Assembly: GCF_013626205.1 (NCBI RefSeq)
Contig: NZ_QHJE01000001.1
Span: 3,142,501 to 3,206,500, forward strand
Source: Hyphomicrobium methylovorum
GTDB taxonomy: Bacteria > Pseudomonadota > Alphaproteobacteria > Rhizobiales > Hyphomicrobiaceae
Reading direction: 5' to 3'
Length of the DNA: 64,000 bases
Shown here: positions 61,554 to 64,000 of the stretch, in pieces
How the letters are laid out: each line of letters opens with the position of its first letter
Numbering within the stretch: position 1 is the first letter of the stretch
Program-made: the position numbers and the translations under genes
Notes under the pieces: generated by a model
The model's input: the letters and a program-made list of their open reading frames with translations, nothing else
Databases searched by the model: none
Told to the model about the DNA's origin: nothing

Positions 61554-62846
61554 ATGAACATCCGCGTTGCGCACGATCAAGCACATGGCCACGCCCACGA
61601 TACGACGTCCTGCCGCCTCTGCGGCTCGACCGCCGATAAGACATTTGTCGATCTCGGGATGTCGCCGCTTTGTGAGACGTTTCTCGCGCACGATCAGCTC
61701 GATCGCATGGAGCCGTATTATCCGTTGCGTGTGATGGTCTGCGGCGAATGCTTCCTTGTTCAGCTCAAGGAGTATGTCAGCCCGCACGAGATCTTCCACG
61801 AGTACGCGTATTTCTCATCCTTCTCGACGAGTTGGGTGGCGCACGCAAAGCGTTACGTCGAGATGATTACGGAGCGGCTGGGGCTTGGAGCGCAAAGTCT
61901 CGCGGTCGAGCTTGCGAGCAATGACGGATATTTGCTGCAACATTTTGCGCCGCTCGGCGTGCCTGTTCTCGGCATTGAGCCAGCAGCGAACGTTGCGGAT
62001 GTGGCGATCGCGAAGGGTGTTCCGACGCGCGTCGACTTCTTCGGCGTTAAGCTGGCAAAAACGCTCGTTTCCGAAGGCAAGAAGGCCGATCTGATCGCCG
62101 GCAACAACGTTCTGGCTCAGGTTCCGGATCTCAACGATTTCGTAGCGGGCATGAAGATCCTGCTCGCCGACGAAGGCGTGATTACGCTCGAATTTCCGCA
62201 TGTGCATCGTCTCATGGCGGAGAACCAGTTCGACACGATCTACCATGAGCACTTCTCTTATTTCTCGCTGCTGACGATTGAACACATGGCGGCGCGTCAT
62301 GGGCTGAAGATCATCGACGTTGAGGAGTTGCCAACTCATGGCGGTTCGCTGCGCGTCTATCTTGCGCACGAGGCGTCTGCGCGCGTTCCGTCCGATGCCG
62401 TTGCGGCTCTGCTGGCAAAAGAAAAGCAGGCGGGTCTCGATCGGCTCGATGGCTATTCGGGCTTTCAAGAGCAGGTTCGCCAGACGAAGCATAAGCTTCT
62501 CGCATTTCTTACGCAGGCCAAGGCAGAGGGTAAGCGGATCTGCGGGTATGGTGCGCCGGGCAAGGGCAACACGCTGCTCAACTACTGTGGCATTGGCCCG
62601 GACTTCCTGGATTTCACGGTTGATCGCAATCCCTACAAGCACGGCCGTTTCACGCCGGGCATGCACATTCCGATTTATCCGGTCGAAGCGATCGACGCGG
62701 CGCGACCGGATTACATTCTGATCCTTCCGTGGAATCTCAAAGACGAGATCGTAAACCAGATGCAGCACGTGGCTGACTGGGGCGGCAAGTTCATCGTGCC
62801 AGTGCCTGAAGTCGCCGTCATTGATCCGAAGGAGTTCACACGATGA
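61554..62846 (+). CDS. SAM-dependent C-methyltransferase (NDP-sugar type) with Zn-binding N-domain
   Basis: 430 residues from ATG 61554. The N-terminal Methyltransf_13 zinc domain is CRLCGSTADKTFVDLGMSPL with a later CGECF. The SAM domain follows (VELASNDGYLLQHFAPLGVPVLGIEPA), and the C-terminal Methyltransf_14 domain has KRICGYGAPGKGNTLLNYCGI. This three-domain pattern is that of sugar C-methyltransferases such as TylC3-like enzymes and would give a branched-chain sugar. It overlaps the cytidylyltransferase gene by 4 bp (ATGA). Confidence 0.88.
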   Translation: MNIRVAHDQAHGHAHDTTSCRLCGSTADKTFVDLGMSPLCETFLAHDQLDRMEPYYPLRVMVCGECFLVQLKEYVSPHEIFHEYAYFSSFSTSWVAHAKRYVEMITERLGLGAQSLAVELASNDGYLLQHFAPLGVPVLGIEPAANVADVAIAKGVPTRVDFFGVKLAKTLVSEGKKADLIAGNNVLAQVPDLNDFVAGMKILLADEGVITLEFPHVHRLMAENQFDTIYHEHFSYFSLLTIEHMAARHGLKIIDVEELPTHGGSLRVYLAHEASARVPSDAVAALLAKEKQAGLDRLDGYSGFQEQVRQTKHKLLAFLTQAKAEGKRICGYGAPGKGNTLLNYCGIGPDFLDFTVDRNPYKHGRFTPGMHIPIYPVEAIDAARPDYILILPWNLKDEIVNQMQHVADWGGKFIVPVPEVAVIDPKEFTR

Positions 62847-63655
62847 AAACGGTTCTGTTCTGTGGCGGGCTCGGGACGCGCATTCGTGAATACTCCGAGT
62901 CAATTCCGAAGCCCATGATCCCGATCGGCAACCACCCGATCATGTGGCATGTCATGCAGTACTATAGCCAGTACGGTCACCAGGACTTCGTGCTGTGCCT
63001 TGGTTACAAAGCAAACACCGTGAAAGATTTCTTCTTGAACTATCGCCCGCAAGCGATGGCTGATTGCGTTGTGTCGGGCTTCGGCTCAAAGGTCGAATTC
63101 TTGAGCGAGCCGGAAGCAGACTGGCGCGTGACGATGATCGATACCGGCATCTGGCGCAACATTGGCGAGCGCCTCTGGGCCGTCCGCGATCAGGTGCGCA
63201 ATGAAGAGATGTTCCTTGCGAACTATTCTGACGGACTGACCGACGTCAATCTCGACGACATGATCGCGCACTTCAAGGCGAGCGGTAAGGTCGCGTGCTT
63301 CCTGGCGATACGTCCGCCGCTGACCTACCATCTCGCGGACATCGCTCCGGATGGGAAGGTGCGTGAATTCCGCTCGTCCGATCGTTCGGAGATGTGGATC
63401 AATGGCGGCTACTTCATCTTCCGCAAGGAGATCTTCGATTACATGCGTGAAGGCGAAGAACTCGTTCTGGAACCGTTTAAGCGCTTGATCGAAGCGGATC
63501 AGCTGATTGCCTACAAGCACGAAGGCTTCTGGCGTTCGATGGATACATTGCGGGATCGTCAGATCCTGGAAGATATGATCGAGAAGGGCAGCATGCCTTG
63601 GCGCATCAATGACGGTGCGGTGGGACGGCATAATGTGGCCGTTGCCGCGGAATGA
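62843..63655 (+). CDS. Sugar-1-phosphate nucleotidylyltransferase, RfbF-like (glucose-1-phosphate cytidylyltransferase family)
   Basis: 270 residues, normal length. The signature is MKTVLFCGGLGTRIREYSES, here with FCGG instead of the usual LAGG, then the catalytic IPKPMIPIGNHPIMWHVM. The mid-segment FLANYSDGLTDVNLDDMI and C-terminal GFWRSMDTLRDRQIL match CDP-glucose synthase. It makes an NDP-hexose for the C-methyltransferase. It overlaps the previous and following genes by 4 bp each. Confidence 0.88.
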   Translation: MKTVLFCGGLGTRIREYSESIPKPMIPIGNHPIMWHVMQYYSQYGHQDFVLCLGYKANTVKDFFLNYRPQAMADCVVSGFGSKVEFLSEPEADWRVTMIDTGIWRNIGERLWAVRDQVRNEEMFLANYSDGLTDVNLDDMIAHFKASGKVACFLAIRPPLTYHLADIAPDGKVREFRSSDRSEMWINGGYFIFRKEIFDYMREGEELVLEPFKRLIEADQLIAYKHEGFWRSMDTLRDRQILEDMIEKGSMPWRINDGAVGRHNVAVAAE

Positions 63656-64000
63656 AATCTCTCGGTCTTGCATCCCCGGGCGAGAGCCTCAGCGTGCTCT
63701 GTCTTGGGGCGCATTCTGACGACATCGAGATCGGTGCCGGTGGCACGATCATGGCGTTGATCGAAGCTGGTGTTCGGGTCGACGTGACGTGGTGCGTCGT
63801 GAGTGCTAACGGTCCGCGCAAAGAAGAAGCGGAGGCTTCGGCCGCCGCTTTTTGCGCAGGTGCCTCGCGACTTGCGATTGAGATCGGCTCGTTCAAGGAC
63901 AGCTATTTTCCCTATCAGGCCGCCGATATCAAAACCTGGTTGGCTGGCATTGGGAAATCGATTGCATCGCCCGATGTTATCTTCACGCACCGGGATGAAG
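63652..64000 (+). CDS. PIG-L/LmbE-family deacetylase, 3'-truncated by window edge
   Basis: The frame starts at ATG 63652, overlapping the previous stop (ATGA), and is open to the last base (about 116 residues). The zinc-site motif GAHSDDIEIGAGG (AHxDDxE) is near residue 20-32. PIG-L enzymes remove N-acetyl groups from sugars. Its place after the RfbF-like gene suggests deacetylation of an activated or lipid-linked sugar. The end of the gene lies beyond the window. Confidence 0.85.
   Translation, partial: MKSLGLASPGESLSVLCLGAHSDDIEIGAGGTIMALIEAGVRVDVTWCVVSANGPRKEEAEASAAAFCAGASRLAIEIGSFKDSYFPYQAADIKTWLAGIGKSIASPDVIFTHRDE

Noticed and set aside
61815-62903. 362-residue minus-strand frame opposite the methyltransferase gene
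   Set aside because: Shadow; the plus-strand gene has three recognisable domains.

Overview
The window looks like chromosomal DNA of an alphaproteobacterium of the order Hyphomicrobiales (Rhizobiales), most likely Hyphomicrobium or a close relative. The order judgement rests on the block bamE / ubiquinol-cytochrome c chaperone / DUF177 / plsX / fabH / ihfA / MerR regulator, on trmFO, on a K+-independent proton pyrophosphatase, and on general codon use. The genus is a guess.

Layout. (1) 1-22.2 kb is ordinary chromosome: a cut-off secreted SGNH hydrolase, trmFO, mntH with a Fur/Mur-type box, a DUF2157-GDYXXLXY membrane pair, RidA, a DUF937 protein, a His-rich secreted protein, hppA, bamE, the lipid gene block plsX-fabH-ihfA-merR-phosphopantetheinyl transferase, an APC permease and a Tat-exported hydrolase. 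(2) 22.4-39.3 kb is a 16.9 kb genomic island in the 3' half of tRNA-Pro(GGG). It is bounded by a perfect 62 bp direct repeat, with an excisionase-like gene at the left end and a tyrosine integrase at the right end. Inside are a five-gene arsenic resistance operon (arsR, thioredoxin-type arsC, acr3, glutaredoxin-type arsC, arsH) driven by an apparently leaderless promoter with a perfect palindromic operator, a TSUP permease, a HIT protein, a serine resolvase, a primase-helicase replication gene beside a cluster of CGGGAG repeats, several unknown genes, and a solitary PD-(D/E)xK-type nuclease under its own strong promoter next to the integrase. (3) 39.34-39.75 kb is a decayed relic of a second, related island at the same tRNA site. 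(4) 39.75-64 kb is mainly a surface polysaccharide region: a NodZ/POFUT-like transferase, GT2 and GT4 glycosyltransferases, an LTA-synthase-like sulfatase-fold enzyme, a truncated sugar-phosphate transferase, a Wzz/BY-kinase protein whose P-loop lysine is cysteine, a class III aminotransferase, a pyruvyl transferase, a Wzx-like flippase, and a tightly packed cassette (GT2, DUF4910 aminopeptidase-like, C-methyltransferase, RfbF-like cytidylyltransferase, PIG-L deacetylase) that runs off the right edge.

How it works together. The polysaccharide genes plausibly make and export a decorated polymer: NDP-sugar activation by the RfbF-like enzyme, C-methylation, amination and deacetylation, assembly by the GTs, flipping by Wzx, and length control by the Wzz-like protein. 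The island genes form a mobile unit carrying arsenic resistance, with the nuclease as the best candidate for a phage or plasmid defence function. All functional calls are from sequence reading alone; no database search was run.
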